NCBI RefSeq assembly: GCF_902832845.1
Contig: NZ_CADFDB010000018.1
Coordinates: 30,107-94,106, forward strand
Direction of reading: 5' to 3'
Length of the DNA stretch: 64,000 nucleotides
From: Burkholderia metallica
GTDB lineage: Bacteria > Pseudomonadota > Gammaproteobacteria > Burkholderiales > Burkholderiaceae
The notes beneath the pieces were generated by a model. It saw nothing but the letters and a program-made list of their open reading frames with translations. It was not told the origin of the DNA and did not search any database. Positions 44,488-52,693 of this stretch are shown piece by piece. The first letter of the stretch is position 1. Each line of letters starts with the position of its first letter. Position numbers and translations under genes: made by a program.

Positions 44488-45399
44488 TCAGGCGACCGCG
44501 CGATCGCGCAAAGCCGGGCCGCGCGACATCCGGCGCTCGAGAAAGCGAAGCACGGTATGGCCGAACAGGTCGTTGTGTTCCCCCGCGACCGTGTGGCCGA
44601 CGTCGCGTACGTCCGCATATTCCGCGTGCGGGCACAGGTCGAGGAATTCGCGTGCGCCTGCCTTGCTGACGATTTCCGAATCCTCTCCGCGCACCAGCAG
44701 CGTCGGCAGCGTCAGGCGGCGTGCGCTGGCCGCGAAGCGCGCATGACGGCGCGCCAGGTCTCGCGGCCATGCGAGAAAGTGCGGGTCCCAATGCCAGCGA
44801 TATTTTCCATCGTCGTAGCGCAGGCTACGGGTCAGGCTTTCGTGCGTGAGCGCATGCGCCGGCTGCGAGCGATAGTTGCGGATCGCGTCGACGGCTTCGT
44901 CCGGCGACGCGAAACCCTCCGGCGGCTGCCGCATGAACGACTGCAGGCGCAAGACGCCCGCCGGTTCGATGTATGGCGCAATGTTGACGAGCACGAGCGC
45001 TTCGGCATCGAGAAAACCTTCGCCGACCGCGAGCAGGCTCGTGCCGCCGCCCAGGCCCGCACCGACGAGTATCGGCCGACGGCCGTCGAACATCGCGGCG
45101 ACGCGCTCGAGATCGCGAATCATCGCGCCCTGGCTGTAGTTGCCGGTCGGCGACCAGTCTGACTCGCCATGACCACGCGCGTCGAAGGCGACGGCATGAA
45201 AACCCGTCGCGGCGAGGGCGCGGCCCATGCCGCTCCATGCGTGATGCGTCTGCCCGCTGCCGTGCAGCAGGACGACCGGCGCGCCGTCGGGGTCACCCCA
45301 CGAACGGCCCACGAGCCGGATGCCGTCGGTGCCGTTCCAGGTGTGTGTCGTGCCGGCCGGGCCTGTTGCATGCGTTCCCGTCGTCATCGCATTCTTCAT
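44488..45399 (-). CDS. Alpha/beta hydrolase paralogue lacking the nucleophile serine
   Basis: This is a protein of about 303 residues, clearly paralogous to the hydrolase at 42360 (VVLLHGSGQTHHAWSGMG, FDARGHGESDWSPTGNYSQG, VGHTVAGEHNDLFGH). At the nucleophile elbow the usual GxSxG reads LVGAGLGGGTS: the serine codon is replaced by a glycine codon at 45055-45057. His and acid regions are kept. It may be inactive, use another residue, or catalyse a serine-free reaction. The ATG at 45399 is preferred over an in-frame start 16 codons upstream. Confidence 0.87.
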   Translation of the reverse strand: MKNAMTTGTHATGPAGTTHTWNGTDGIRLVGRSWGDPDGAPVVLLHGSGQTHHAWSGMGRALAATGFHAVAFDARGHGESDWSPTGNYSQGAMIRDLERVAAMFDGRRPILVGAGLGGGTSLLAVGEGFLDAEALVLVNIAPYIEPAGVLRLQSFMRQPPEGFASPDEAVDAIRNYRSQPAHALTHESLTRSLRYDDGKYRWHWDPHFLAWPRDLARRHARFAASARRLTLPTLLVRGEDSEIVSKAGAREFLDLCPHAEYADVRDVGHTVAGEHNDLFGHTVLRFLERRMSRGPALRDRAVA

Positions 45400-45574
45400 G
45401 ATCCGATTGCATTCGCGTTGCGCAACCGCGGCCGGAGCGCCCGTCACTCGTGATCCTCTTGCGACAGGCTCCCGGCGCTACGTTGCCGAAATGTCATGCA
45501 TGCCGAACGGAAATCGACATGCACCGCATACGTTCGCGGCGGTTTGCAATCGAGTCAAGCGAGACTGCCGGAAT

Positions 45575-45583
45575 GTTCCGTAC
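45575..45583 (+). promoter_or_regulatory. GTTCCGTAC element (copy 5)
   Basis: An exact GTTCCGTAC lies 175 bases upstream of the hydrolase at 44488-45399, in the gap between it and the porin gene. Confidence 0.5.
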
Positions 45584-45632
45584 CCCGGCCGAACAGAGGA
45601 ATGCGCGTTGCATCGTGCCGCAAGGGAAACGT

Positions 45633-46742
45633 CTAGAAACGCTTGTTGATCCCGATGATCGCGCCGATCGTCGTGCCCGGCGCGCCGTACAGCGCGTTGT
45701 CGATCGACAGGCCGAATTTTTCCCGGCCGTGATTGTTCGCCGCGCCGACCTCCACATACAGCGACGTCGCTTTCGACAGGAAGTAGCGCGTCGTCAGCGC
45801 ACCGAGCAGCGTGTGATTGTTCGCGTCCTGCGGATCGCGGATGTACCACACGCCCGAGTTGATATCGAGCTGCGGCAGCGGATAGTAGTCGAAGCCGAGA
45901 TTCCACACGTTGTTGGTGCCGCCGTTCGTCACACCGCCGACGACCGTCGTCGGCAGCTTGTAGCTCGTGAACGAGCCCTTCACCGCGAACGTGCCGAAGT
46001 GGTAGCCGAGCCCGATCATCCGTCCGAGGAACGGTTGCTGGAAGGGCGTCAGCGCCGCGGTGCTTCTGGCCGAACTCGAGTCGTACATCGCGGCGTTCAC
46101 GACCAGGCCGTGAAACTCGTAGCGCGCGCTGACCGAATACTGCTGCCCCGCGCGATAGTCGCCCGGCACGCCGCCGAACGCATACATCGCGCTGGCGGAA
46201 AACCCGGCGATCTTCGGGCTCGTATAGGTGATCGCATTCGGATTGAAAGTGCCGACGAACGTATTGGCGCCGTAGACGGAGAACGACGTGCCGAACTGGC
46301 CCGCGTTGCGCGGGTCAGCCTCGTAGATCGCCAGCACGAAAGGCGAATACTGCACGCCGGCCTTCAGTTGGCCGAAGTTGCCGTCGAGGGCCAGCCATGC
46401 CTGGCGGCCGAAGAAATTGCCGTTGCTGTTGTCGAAGCCGCCGTTGACGACGCTCACGCCGCTTTCCAGTCTGAAGGTCGCCTTCAGGCCGCCACCGAGG
46501 TCTTCCTGCCCGAACAGACCGAAATTGGAGGGTTCCAGGCCGCCGTTGATGAGGCTGACCTGCTTGCCGCCGTTCGTACCGGTCATCGAGTTGAGTGTCT
46601 TGTTGGTGAACAGCAGGCCCGTATCGAGCGTGCCGTAAAGCGTGACGCTGCTTTGCGCCCATGACCATGCGGGCATGAGCGCCATGCCAAGTGCGAGGAT
46701 GGTCTTCGTCGTACCCAAACCTGATGATCGGCTTACATTCAT
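45633..46742 (-). CDS. Gram-negative porin (OmpC/Burkholderia type)
   Basis: This is a 369-residue outer-membrane porin. It has a signal peptide (TTKTILALGMALMPAWSWA, cut before QSS), the mature start SVTLYGTLDTGLLF, beta strands alternating with loops, and the C-terminal aromatic residue (INKRF) needed for assembly. It probably admits the substrate of this catabolic region. Upstream lie a shared operator copy and a GTTCCGTAC element. Confidence 0.92.
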   Translation of the reverse strand: MNVSRSSGLGTTKTILALGMALMPAWSWAQSSVTLYGTLDTGLLFTNKTLNSMTGTNGGKQVSLINGGLEPSNFGLFGQEDLGGGLKATFRLESGVSVVNGGFDNSNGNFFGRQAWLALDGNFGQLKAGVQYSPFVLAIYEADPRNAGQFGTSFSVYGANTFVGTFNPNAITYTSPKIAGFSASAMYAFGGVPGDYRAGQQYSVSARYEFHGLVVNAAMYDSSSARSTAALTPFQQPFLGRMIGLGYHFGTFAVKGSFTSYKLPTTVVGGVTNGGTNNVWNLGFDYYPLPQLDINSGVWYIRDPQDANNHTLLGALTTRYFLSKATSLYVEVGAANNHGREKFGLSIDNALYGAPGTTIGAIIGINKRF

Positions 46743-46878
46743 TTCGATGTCCGAATTTAATAAGAGATGAAGAAACGATTCGTGTCGGCGTGCTTCGGCG
46801 GTGCGGCGATTTTATGGTTGCGACGGAGGTACCGGTATGTGCAATGTGCGGTGCGAACGGGCTCTCGTCAGTCCGACA

Positions 46879-46902
46879 GCAATCTAACGTTAGGTAGATT
46901 GG
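46879..46902. promoter_or_regulatory. Shared catabolic operator, copy B (porin)
   Basis: A 24-base site with arms CAATCTA and TAGATTG around ACGTTAGG. It matches copy A (MFS transporter) at 20 of 24 bases. It lies 137-160 bases upstream of the porin start. Confidence 0.6.
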
Positions 46903-46985
46903 AGTGCATGACATCGAATCTCCATTGGGTATAACCCGAGGCGAATTCGTGTATTCATGCAAAGGTCCATTGGCTGAAATTCAGC

Positions 46986-47024
46986 GTTCCGTACTTCAAT
47001 TCATTCAATGGATTCAGACGGAAC
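46986..47024. promoter_or_regulatory. GTTCCGTAC element (copy 6) with inverted partner
   Basis: GTTCCGTAC at 46986-46994 faces ACGGAAC at 47018-47024, giving an inverted pair within 39 AT-rich bases. It lies about 245 bases upstream of the porin gene. The remaining 46743-47410 gap shows no convincing gene. Confidence 0.55.
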
Positions 47025-47410
47025 GAATATCATCCGTTATCCATAATATCTTTCTTGAAGCCGCTTCATTGCAGGTTATGGCGGCTGGATTCAAGCGATC
47101 GCGACGGAATGTCCGTGTCCAGTCGTGTTTTGTCCGGTGGAACGAATTTTCTCGGGTGAATCGGCTCGCCTGCTTGTTGCCGAATATTTCATCGCAGGGA
47201 TTGCGAGCGAATTCACGCTGTCGGCACGCGTGTCTTGGGAGAGGGGAAGCGATGTGCGGGAAGCCGGCCGCCGCGAGCAGCGGCCGGCCTGGCGGATATC
47301 GGACGAACGATGCCCGTCGCCTGTTCCTTCGCGTTGCGGCGTGTGAGCGCGGGCGACGAGGACCGGACGGACCCTCGCCGCGAACGGCGCAGGCAGGGTG
47401 CGAAGCGCGC

Positions 47411-48229
47411 TTACTTGCCCATCGGTTTCGCGAACATCATGTGCGACATGCCGCCGTCGCATGCGATCGACTGGGCCGTGATGTAGCCGGCCGCGGGCGA
47501 CGCGAGGTACACGATCAGGTCGGCGACTTCCGACGGCTGGCCTATCCGGCTCATCGGCAGCATCGCCGCAAGCTGGTCGAGCAGATCCTGCGGCACCGAG
47601 CCGCGCGCCATCGGCGTGTCGATGACGCCGGGAAGCACGACGTTCACACGCACGCCGTACGACGCCCACTCGTGCGCCATCTGCCGGCTGAGCGTGATGA
47701 GCGCCGCCTTGCTCGGGCCATACGCGCCGCCCTGCGAATAGCCGTGCACGCCCGCCAGCGAAGCCGTGTTCACGATCGCCGCGTGGGGGCTCTTCTTCAG
47801 GTGCGGCAGTGCGCTGCGCGCGAGCATTAGCGCGCCGTCCACGTTGACCTGGAAGCCGCTGCGCCATTCGTCGATCGGCACGTCCTCGAGCATCCCGGAA
47901 CGCACCAGCGCGGCGGTGTTGATGACGACGTCGAGCCTTCCGAAGTGTTCGACCGTTCTGGCGATGGCCGCGTCGATGTCCGACTGTTTCGATACGTCGA
48001 GGCCGAGCGCAATGGCATGGCCGTCGTGACGCGCGATCTCGCCGGCCACGCGTTCGGCGTTGCCCGCATTCATGTCGGCAACGGCGACCGCGCCGCCGTT
48101 TGCCGCGAAGGTTTTCGCGCTGGCTTCGCCCATGCCGCTGCCCGCGCCGACCACCAGCGCGACCAGCCCCTTGATGCGCGAATGGATCATCCAGTCGTGC
48201 GGCGCTGCGTCGTTGGATTCAGTGTTCAT
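47411..48229 (-). CDS. Short-chain dehydrogenase/reductase
   Basis: This is a 272-residue classical SDR. The cofactor loop is ALVVGAGSGMGEASAKTFA, the active-site Tyr-Lys lies in GAYGPSKAALITL, and PGVIDTPMA follows. The ALDH and MmgE/PrpD genes lie upstream on the same strand, so it probably oxidises an alcohol of the same pathway. GGAGGAG-like bases precede the ATG. Confidence 0.9.
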   Translation of the reverse strand: MNTESNDAAPHDWMIHSRIKGLVALVVGAGSGMGEASAKTFAANGGAVAVADMNAGNAERVAGEIARHDGHAIALGLDVSKQSDIDAAIARTVEHFGRLDVVINTAALVRSGMLEDVPIDEWRSGFQVNVDGALMLARSALPHLKKSPHAAIVNTASLAGVHGYSQGGAYGPSKAALITLSRQMAHEWASYGVRVNVVLPGVIDTPMARGSVPQDLLDQLAAMLPMSRIGQPSEVADLIVYLASPAAGYITAQSIACDGGMSHMMFAKPMGK

Positions 48230-48273
48230 CCGTTGCTCCTCCTGTTGTCATGCGATCGTTCGTATGCCGGCGC

Positions 48274-49746
48274 TCACTCGGCCGGCTGGTCCAGTACCAC
48301 GGTCTTGGATTCGAGGAACGCTTCGAGGCCGCCCACGCCGCCTTCGCGGCCCACGCCCGATTGCTTGAAGCCGCCGAAGCCGATCGAGAAATCGGTGCGC
48401 GACGCGTTGTGTCCGACCGACCCCGCGCGCAACAGGCGCGCGACACGCAGCGCGCGCTGCGTGTCGTGCGTGAACACCGCGGCATTCAGCCCGAAGATCG
48501 TGTCGTTGGCCATGTCGATCGCATGTTGCTCGCTGTCGGCGGGAATCACCGACAGCACGGGGCCGAAGAACTCGTCCTGCGCGATGCGGGAGCGGTTGTC
48601 CACGTTGGCGAATACCGTCGGTTCGAAGAAGAAGCCGCGCGGCAGGTGCGCGGGCCGCTTGCCGCCGACTGCCAGCCGTGCGCCGTCCGACACGCCCTGG
48701 GCGACCCGTCGTTCGATCGCGTCGCGCTGGGCCGCCGTGGCGAGCGGGCCCATGCTCGTGGCGTCGTCGAGCGGGTCGCCCAGCGTCATCCCGCGCGCCG
48801 CGGCGACCAGCGCGTCGACCATCTGATCGTGCCTCGCTCGCGGCACGATGATGCGGGTGAGGCTGTGGCAAACCTGGCCCGACAGGTAGCTGAAGTACGG
48901 CGCACCGAGCGTCTTCGCGGCCGTTTCGATGTCGTAGTCGTCGAGCACCACGGCGGGCGACTTGCCGCCGAGCTCGAGCGTGACGCGCGCCACGCGCTCG
49001 GCCGCGACCGCGCCGATGCGCCGGCCCGCGGCGGTGGAGCCGGTGAAGGTGATCTTGTCCACGCCCGGGTGACGTACGAGCGACTCGGACACGGCCCGAT
49101 CCGCCGTCAGCATGTTGACCACGCCGGGCGGCAACCCGACTTCGTCGCAGATTTGCGCGAACAGATGGCCGGAACTCGGTGTTTCCGGCGAGTTCTTGAT
49201 GACGACCGTGCAGCCCGCGAGCAGTGCCGGCGCGATCTTGTACGCGAGCAGCCCGGCCGGGCCGTTCCACGGCACGATGACCGCGACGACGCCCACCGGC
49301 TCCTGAACGCGGTACGCCTGGTGTCCGGTGACGGAACGTGCGGGCTCGACGAACGGATAGCTGCGCGCCATGGCCGCGTACTGGCGAAACGCGCCGCTCA
49401 GGAACAGGCCGATGCGCGGCTGGGCAATCCTGTAGAGCACGCCGGACTCGATGCTCCAGCCGCGCGCGAAATCGTCGTTCAGCGCTTCGAGGCGCTCGGC
49501 GATTTTCTCGAGGCAGGTTGCGCGCTCGGCGGGGGACAACTGCGGCCACGGCCCGCGATCGAACGCGTCACGCGCGGCGCGCACGGCGGCATCGACGTCC
49601 GTCTCGGTGGCCATGGCTGCGTGCGCAACGACTTCTTCGGTTGCGCAGTTGAGCACGGCGAAGGTTTCGGCGGAAGCGGGCGCCACCCAGCGTCCGCCGA
49701 TGTAGAGGCGATCCGCATGCGGCATGTTGACGGTATGACGGGGCAT
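48274..49746 (-). CDS. NAD-dependent aldehyde dehydrogenase
   Basis: This is a 490-residue aldehyde dehydrogenase. The NAD motif is FTGSTAAGRRIG, the general base Glu lies in VTLELGGKSP and the nucleophile Cys in YLSGQVCHSLTRIIV. The C-terminal substrate region is FGGFKQSGVGREGG. It oxidises an unknown aldehyde to the acid. The start at 49746 gives the usual N-terminus (RLYIGGRWVAP). It lies between an SDR and an MmgE/PrpD gene in one operon. Confidence 0.92.
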   Translation of the reverse strand: MPRHTVNMPHADRLYIGGRWVAPASAETFAVLNCATEEVVAHAAMATETDVDAAVRAARDAFDRGPWPQLSPAERATCLEKIAERLEALNDDFARGWSIESGVLYRIAQPRIGLFLSGAFRQYAAMARSYPFVEPARSVTGHQAYRVQEPVGVVAVIVPWNGPAGLLAYKIAPALLAGCTVVIKNSPETPSSGHLFAQICDEVGLPPGVVNMLTADRAVSESLVRHPGVDKITFTGSTAAGRRIGAVAAERVARVTLELGGKSPAVVLDDYDIETAAKTLGAPYFSYLSGQVCHSLTRIIVPRARHDQMVDALVAAARGMTLGDPLDDATSMGPLATAAQRDAIERRVAQGVSDGARLAVGGKRPAHLPRGFFFEPTVFANVDNRSRIAQDEFFGPVLSVIPADSEQHAIDMANDTIFGLNAAVFTHDTQRALRVARLLRAGSVGHNASRTDFSIGFGGFKQSGVGREGGVGGLEAFLESKTVVLDQPAE

Positions 49747-49775
49747 GTCCGGATTTTCCAGGTTGCTGTCCACGC

Positions 49776-51215
49776 TCAGTTGCCCGACGATCGCACGAAC
49801 TGGCGGATGACGGTCCCGAAGTCGTCCACCTTTTCGAGGTTCAGCACGCTGTCGACTACCCGGTCGATGGTCGATGCCGGCAGCAGGCCGTCGACGAACG
49901 TGCGGAACTTGTTCACCAGTTCGTCGGTGGTCATGTAGGTCGCGGGGTCCGCCGACGGCGTTCCTTTGGGGAACGTCTTCTCGCCGGCGAAGACCTGGCC
50001 GCGCGCACGCACTTCCACGCGCGACGGGCGGCTGGAGATGTCCGCCGATATCGACTCGAAATAGGCAGGATGGGTTTCCAGCGACACGCGGTTCATCAGC
50101 GCCATCACGGACGGGTCGAACACGACGGACGGGTCCTGCCACCGGGGGCCGGGCGGGATGCGATGGGCCGCGACGGCCAGCCCGTGCGAAAAGCAGAACT
50201 GCGCGTCGTGCACCTCCAGGATTTCCCGGTTGGTGAAGCAGGGCAGCACATAGGCCCAGCCTTCGCCGAAGGAGGTGATGCCGTCGATCTCGTCGGGCTT
50301 CAGGTCGTTGCGGGTCACGATGTCGATCAGCAGGTCGAGCGGCGCGTGCATCACGCGACAGTGCGGATAGGGCTTGAACATCTGGAAGCCGGGAAAGCGC
50401 CACTCGTCGCCCAGGTTGTCGGTAATCTTCTCGGGCATCCAGCGGTCGGTGCCGATGAAGCTCGCGTAACCGTTGACCTCGTCGTCGAGGATGCGCAAAT
50501 CGCCGCGATGGCCCAGTTCACCCAGGTCGGCGGCCGTGAGCGCGATGTTGGTCAGGCCGCCGGCGAGCTGGTACTTGATGGTGGCGGTGGGGGCGTGCGT
50601 AAACCACGCGCGTTGCGCATTCACCGGCGCCGATGCGGCGGCCAGGCCCAGCGCATTGGCCAGTTTGGCGGCCGACAGCCGCTTGAGCTTGCCCGCGGAC
50701 GCGGTGGCGCCGAATACGGTGCTGCTGTAGCCGACCACCGATGCGGGATTCGCGGATTTGCCATCTTTGGTGTCGCGGTAGCCGCTCATCGCGGCGCCGA
50801 AGCGGCACGAGATCTCGTGCGACACGGCCACGGCGGCGATCAGGTCGCGGCCGGAGCGCCGGTGCGTCTCCGCCGTCGCGAATGCGCCGGGCAGTACGTA
50901 CGGGCTCACGTGGCCCGGCAACAGCACGGAGTCGGCGTCGAGCGCGTTGAGCAATTCGCTGTTGGCGAACGCGGCGCCGTACGCGGTCGAGCGCTCGCCG
51001 GTGCCGATGATGGTTGCATCGCCCGCGCTGCCGCCGATGCGGCGGCCCGTTTCGATGCCGATGCGCCCCCTCGGATGATCGATACCCGCCAGCGCGACGC
51101 CCAGCGAATCGAGGATGTCGCGTTTGCATTCCTGCACGACGATGTCGGGTAACCGGGCGATGTCGACGTCGGCCGAGAAATCGGCCAGTTGCTGGACGAT
51201 GGTGGGGTGACTCAT
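49776..51215 (-). CDS. MmgE/PrpD-family protein (first copy)
   Basis: This is a 479-residue member of the family of 2-methylcitrate dehydratase PrpD and related lyases. Visible parts are the helical start (VQQLADFSADVDIARLPDIV), DSLGVALAGIDHPRG, NALDADSVLLPGHVSPYVLPGA and MFKPYPHCRVMHAPLD. Members dehydrate or isomerise hydroxy-acids; many non-propionate versions exist. It is the first gene of a minus-strand operon, divergent from an enoyl-CoA hydratase across shared operator C. Confidence 0.88.
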   Translation of the reverse strand: MSHPTIVQQLADFSADVDIARLPDIVVQECKRDILDSLGVALAGIDHPRGRIGIETGRRIGGSAGDATIIGTGERSTAYGAAFANSELLNALDADSVLLPGHVSPYVLPGAFATAETHRRSGRDLIAAVAVSHEISCRFGAAMSGYRDTKDGKSANPASVVGYSSTVFGATASAGKLKRLSAAKLANALGLAAASAPVNAQRAWFTHAPTATIKYQLAGGLTNIALTAADLGELGHRGDLRILDDEVNGYASFIGTDRWMPEKITDNLGDEWRFPGFQMFKPYPHCRVMHAPLDLLIDIVTRNDLKPDEIDGITSFGEGWAYVLPCFTNREILEVHDAQFCFSHGLAVAAHRIPPGPRWQDPSVVFDPSVMALMNRVSLETHPAYFESISADISSRPSRVEVRARGQVFAGEKTFPKGTPSADPATYMTTDELVNKFRTFVDGLLPASTIDRVVDSVLNLEKVDDFGTVIRQFVRSSGN

Positions 51216-51399
51216 GTGTCTCGCTCCTCGTTCTGATCTGTTTCTGCGAATACCGTCAGGTTTGGCTCTGATGCCGCCGTACGCAATGTTTGCGCCCGAA
51301 ACGTTCCGCGCTTCGAAAATCCCGCACCGGCAAGCGCGCGCTCGACCGGCGCATGCGGGCATTCCCTGATGGGAAATCCCCGCACGCGAAATAGAATAA

Positions 51400-51418
51400 C
51401 AACTGTTAGTTAGATTGC
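51400..51418. promoter_or_regulatory. Shared catabolic operator, copy C (MmgE operon / enoyl-CoA hydratase)
   Basis: CAACTGTTAGTTAGATTG lies between divergent genes, 185 bases from the MmgE start and 116 bases from the enoyl-CoA hydratase start. Its right half GTTAGTTAGATTG is identical, on the other strand, to copy D. Confidence 0.6.
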
Positions 51419-51533
51419 AAGGTATCTCGACGATCCCTTGCGCGCTCCCCCGGTGCCGCGAACCGACGCGGGTCACTTCATCGACGGGCGTCGACACACG
51501 CCGCCCGCCGTTCCACACATCCCTGGGTTCAGC

Positions 51534-52346
51534 ATGAAATACGAAGATTTCCAGTTCCTCCTGTTCGATCGCCAGCCGGACGGCGTCCTGCTCGTCACGC
51601 TCAATCGTCCGGAGGTGATGAACGCCACGAACAACCGGATGCACTGGGAGTTGACCAAGGTATGGGGCGTCGTCGGCGACGATCCGGGCGTCAAGGTGGT
51701 CGTCGTGACGGGCGCCGGCGATCGCGCGTTCTCGGCCGGCGGCGATCTCTCCGTGGTCGAGGAAATGGCGGCCAGCCAGGAGGCCACGATGCGCGTGATG
51801 AAGGAGGCGTCCGACATCGTCTACAACATGCTCGCGTGCGACAAGCCGATCGTCTCCGCGATCAACGGCACGGCCGTCGGCGCGGGCCTCGTCGTCGCGT
51901 TGCTGGCGGACGTGAGCGTGATGGCCGAGGATGCGAAGCTGACCGACGGACATGCACGCCTCGGCGTGTCGGCGGGCGATCACGCGGCCATCGTGTGGCC
52001 GCTGCTGTGCGGGATGGCGAAGGCCAAGTATTACCTGATGACCGCGGATTTCGTCGACGGCAAGGAAGCTGAACGAATCGGCCTGGTCAGCTTTTGCGTG
52101 CCGCGCGTCGACGTGCTGTCGCGATCGCTGGCCATTGCCGCCAACCTCGCGCGCGGCAGCCAGACCGCGATTCGTGCGACCAAGAAATCGCTCAACAACT
52201 GGATGCGCGTGGCGGGGCCGGTATTCGACAACTCGCTCGCGCTGGAGATGCTGTGTTTCCTGGGTGCGGACGTCAAGGAAGGCGTTGCCGCCTTGCGCGG
52301 CAAGCGTCAGCCCGAATTTCCGTCGGCCCGGCTGCCGCAGGCGTGA
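51534..52346 (+). CDS. Enoyl-CoA hydratase/isomerase family protein
   Basis: This is a 270-residue crotonase-fold enzyme. It has VLLVTLNRPEVMNATNNRM, the oxyanion-hole segment RAFSAGGDLSVVEEM and INGTAVGAGLVVALLADVSVMAED. The second usual catalytic Glu position reads AGDHA, so it may not be a simple hydratase. The start at 51534 lacks a clear ribosome-binding site but gives the usual length. It is divergent from the MmgE operon. Confidence 0.88.
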   Translation: MKYEDFQFLLFDRQPDGVLLVTLNRPEVMNATNNRMHWELTKVWGVVGDDPGVKVVVVTGAGDRAFSAGGDLSVVEEMAASQEATMRVMKEASDIVYNMLACDKPIVSAINGTAVGAGLVVALLADVSVMAEDAKLTDGHARLGVSAGDHAAIVWPLLCGMAKAKYYLMTADFVDGKEAERIGLVSFCVPRVDVLSRSLAIAANLARGSQTAIRATKKSLNNWMRVAGPVFDNSLALEMLCFLGADVKEGVAALRGKRQPEFPSARLPQA

Positions 52347-52384
52347 CCGGTCGAGCGCACGTATCGCGCTCGTGTCGGGTCCTT

Positions 52385-52407
52385 CAATCTAACTAACGAC
52401 AGGTTAA
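52385..52407. promoter_or_regulatory. Shared catabolic operator, copy D (ALDH operon)
   Basis: CAATCTAACTAAC (52385-52397) is the exact reverse complement of the GTTAGTTAGATTG half in copy C, followed by a degenerate partner ending GGTTAAATG. It lies upstream of the SMP-30 remnant and of the ALDH gene at 52694. Confidence 0.6.
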
Positions 52408-52409
52408 AT

Positions 52410-52664
52410 GAGGCGGCTCGCAATCTCCATACCGGATGCGTGTACTTGGCCCGCGAGGACGGCGGCAACCTGTGCGAGGAGATGAACGTGCCCGAATGCC
52501 CGTCCGGCATCGGCGCGCGCAACGGCTACGCGTGCGCGCCGGGCGGCGAGCACGGACGCACGCTGTTCATGTGCGTGACGCCTGCCGATTTCAATCCCGA
52601 GGTGCGCCGCGCCAATCCGCGGAGTGCGGTGCTGTCGACCCGCGTCGACGTACCGCTGGCCTGA
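52410..52664 (+). pseudogene. SMP-30/gluconolactonase-family C-terminal remnant
   Basis: The frame reads TGCVYLAREDGGNLCEE, then GYACAPGGEHGRTLFMCV and VLSTRVDVPLA, which is the last 80 or so residues of an SMP-30/gluconolactonase-type lactonase (the ACxLGGxDGRTLF motif and VxVP end). The N-terminal 200 or more residues are missing. It lies directly after operator copy D, so the promoter survived while most of the gene was deleted. The apparent start at 52440 is probably not used. Confidence 0.7.
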
Positions 52665-52693
52665 TGCACCCCGTTACACCAACCGGAGATGTC

